From contig JAJZVS010000252.1 of the NCBI GenBank assembly GCA_021845555.1, positions 1-5,876 on the forward strand: a stretch of DNA of 5,876 nt. The letters run 5' to 3'. Below are positions 5,201 to 5,876 of this stretch, piece after piece. The position numbers and the translations under genes were made by a program. Origin of the DNA: Pseudomonadota bacterium (lineage in GTDB: Bacteria > Pseudomonadota > Alphaproteobacteria > Acetobacterales > Acetobacteraceae). The notes below the pieces were generated by a model. The model was not told the DNA's origin, did not search any database, and worked only from the letters and a program-made list of their open reading frames with translations. Within the stretch, counting starts at the first letter, position 1. The number at the start of each line of letters is the position of its first letter.

Positions 5201-5876
5201 TGACGATCGAAACGGACGCGCGCCTGCTCGGCCAGATGATCCGCAACCTGCTGTCCAACGCGGTGAAATATACCGAGCGCGGCAAGCTCCTGCTCGGCTG
5301 CCGCCGCCATGGGCGGACGCTCAGCATCGAGATATGGGACACCGGCATCGGCATTGCGGCGGAAGAACTGCAAGCGATCTTCGAAGAATACCATCAGCTC
5401 AACAACGCGGCGCGGGAACGCAGCCGTGGCCTGGGCCTCGGCCTCGCGATCGTGCAGCGCCTGGGGGTTTTGCTGGGGCATCCGGTGCGGGTCCGCTCGC
5501 GCCCGGGCCACGGGTCGGTGTTCGCGGTCGAGGTCGGGCTGGCGCAAGGGCCAGCGGGACAAGGGCCGGCGGGGCCGGCGGCCGAACCGGTGGCGCGCGA
5601 CAAGGCGAACGACCGGACAGGCGCGACCCGGCGCACCGGCACGATCCTGGTGGTCGAGGACGATCCCGAAGTACGCGACCTGTTGGTCCTGCTGCTCGAG
5701 GATTCGGGCCACCAGGTGGCGCGGGCCGTGGACAGCGGCGCCGCGCTCGATCTGGTGCGGCACGGCGGCCTGCGGCCCGACCTGATCGTGGCGGACTACA
5801 ATCTGCCGAACGGGCTGGACGGACTCCAGCTCACCGCGGTCCTCCGCAAGGAACTGCGCCGGGAGATCCCGGTGAT
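2260..5876 (+). CDS. CheB-CheR-PAS-hybrid histidine kinase fusion, C-terminus cut by window edge
   Basis: At least 1,205 residues, with no stop before the edge. Domains in order: a basic leader (1-30). CheB methylesterase (about 33-215), with triad S41 in GASAGG, H68 in VQHLDP and D160 in SGTGTDG. CheR methyltransferase (about 234-500), with KTGTLQRRVERRM, the SAM loop VAGCSTGEEAYSL (338-350), D373 in FASDID, and SCRNLLIYL (441-449). A PAS-like segment (about 535-646), a coiled coil (660-745) and a PAS (746-855). HisKA with H886 in SHDLRQPLQ. HATPase with N1000, DTGIG (1027-1031) and RGLGLGL (1056-1062). A Gly/Pro/Ala linker (1094-1125), and a receiver with E1133-D1134-D1135 and D1179. No transmembrane segment is seen, so it is probably cytoplasmic. 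CheB's usual N-terminal receiver is absent, so CheA-style control does not apply. The substrates of the methyl-transfer modules are unknown; in related fusions self-modification or signal integration is suspected. Divergent from dps, with its own promoter. Confidence 0.93.
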   Translation, partial: MRRARTHVAGVPRPKPARQSRSAPPMPAPLQDFPVVAIGASAGGLDACRKLLHALPNGIGMGFVLVQHLDPNHESMLVDLLAGTTTMTVRQADDGMPIAREHLYVIPPGRYLSVADGALHLSYPPVRHGARLPFDYLLLSLAAEYGPHAICVILSGTGTDGSLGAKAVKERGGLVIVQDPEEASYDGMPRSAMATGAVDLVLPVAEIPKALATHARRRAPDPPPAGTAAPGPAEDRLAAIIELMRTRTEHDFTHYKTGTLQRRVERRMALAGLGAQEMDRYLERLRGNAGELDLLVQDLLINVTSFFRDPEVFDALAERVVPDLVRSHGPDKAIRIWVAGCSTGEEAYSLVMLFREAITAANQNIKLQVFASDIDADAVATAREGLYPDTIAAAVSPARLSRFFVKEEHGYRISAELRSVVVFAVQDVLVDPPFSRLDLVSCRNLLIYLRPEAQAHLLTLFHFALREGGILLLGGAETIAGTETRFEAIGKTERVYRHVRRARPGELGPITASGGDMKTTARPGPGPMPSREAVLAELCRRLVLETYAPAAVLVTPSHECLYSLGPIDRYLRVAPGSATHDLLAMARAGLRTRIRAAIHEATQSKTRVVVPGGRGGADGAAGSFSIAVRPVLSEGEALLLICFVDDPKPAARAGGPAAPEDRRQVAELEQELAAARLELQGAIHNLEISGEEQRAATQEALSVNEEFQSTNEELLTSKEELQSLNEELTALNTQLQETLERQRTTSNDLQNILYSTDVATLFLDRKLNIRFFTPATRALFNVIPSDIGRPLRDLTSLAVDGALAADAGAVLRGAAPIEREIGTQAGTWFVRRILPYRTEDHGVEGVVITFTDITERRRTADASQTAKHQAELANIAKSRFLAAASHDLRQPLQSIALVQGLLAQTVQGERAQKLVARLDETLGAMSGMLNTLLDINQLEVGIVQPVIAPVPVNEVLDRLKDEFLYHAQARGLVLHVMPCGLTIETDARLLGQMIRNLLSNAVKYTERGKLLLGCRRHGRTLSIEIWDTGIGIAAEELQAIFEEYHQLNNAARERSRGLGLGLAIVQRLGVLLGHPVRVRSRPGHGSVFAVEVGLAQGPAGQGPAGPAAEPVARDKANDRTGATRRTGTILVVEDDPEVRDLLVLLLEDSGHQVARAVDSGAALDLVRHGGLRPDLIVADYNLPNGLDGLQLTAVLRKELRREIPV

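Noticed and set aside
5540..5585. GGGCCAGCGGGACAAGGGCC-like repetitive stretch near the end of the kinase region.
   Set aside because: It encodes a Gly/Pro/Ala linker between the ATPase and receiver domains and stays in frame; it is a flexible linker and not a mobile or regulatory repeat.
2092..5763. A 1,223-codon open frame on the minus strand, opposite the kinase fusion.
   Set aside because: It is exactly in codon register with the sense gene, so it could only be stopped by sense codons TTA, CTA or TCA, which this GC-rich gene avoids. Its His/Arg/Gln-rich translation matches no family, while the sense strand shows intact catalytic motifs throughout.
1..5876. CRISPR arrays, insertion sequences, tRNA or rRNA genes.
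   Set aside because: No regular repeat-spacer pattern, transposase motif, terminal inverted repeats or RNA-gene signatures were seen on either strand.

Overview
The window is very GC-rich, and its coding regions contain almost no AT-ending codons. Together with a cyclic beta-glucan synthase N-terminus and a CheB/CheR/histidine-kinase fusion, this suggests an alphaproteobacterium. Acetobacteraceae, Rhodospirillales or Methylobacterium-like groups are the best guesses, inferred from protein style and not proven.

Layout. The left third is read leftwards (minus strand). A Dps/ferritin-like protein (1931-1311) is followed, with a 4-base ATGA overlap, by a single-domain response regulator (1314-913). 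After a 187-base gap comes the start of a large NdvB/ChvB-type cyclic beta-1,2-glucan synthase (725 to beyond the left edge). A 328-base divergent intergenic region (1932-2259) holds a convincing sigma70-type promoter for the rightward gene and several short inverted repeats. The right two thirds (2260 to beyond the right edge) are one huge plus-strand gene. It encodes a CheB methylesterase, CheR methyltransferase, PAS-like domain, coiled coil, PAS, HisKA, HATPase and receiver in a single chain; the final receiver is cut off by the window edge.

How the genes may work together. Dps (DNA protection and iron handling), a lone receiver, a periplasmic-glucan synthase and a large hybrid sensor kinase read as a stress or envelope-adaptation locus. 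The divergent pairing makes the hybrid kinase a plausible phosphodonor for the lone receiver, but this is inference. No motility or chemoreceptor gene is visible, so the CheB/CheR modules probably do not serve classical chemotaxis.

Novelty. The fusion architecture is an already known type, so I do not claim a new system. The points most worth a second look are a Dps whose ferroxidase ligands appear partly replaced and which carries a basic C-terminal tail, its translational coupling to a lone receiver, and the repeat-flanked promoter of the hybrid kinase.
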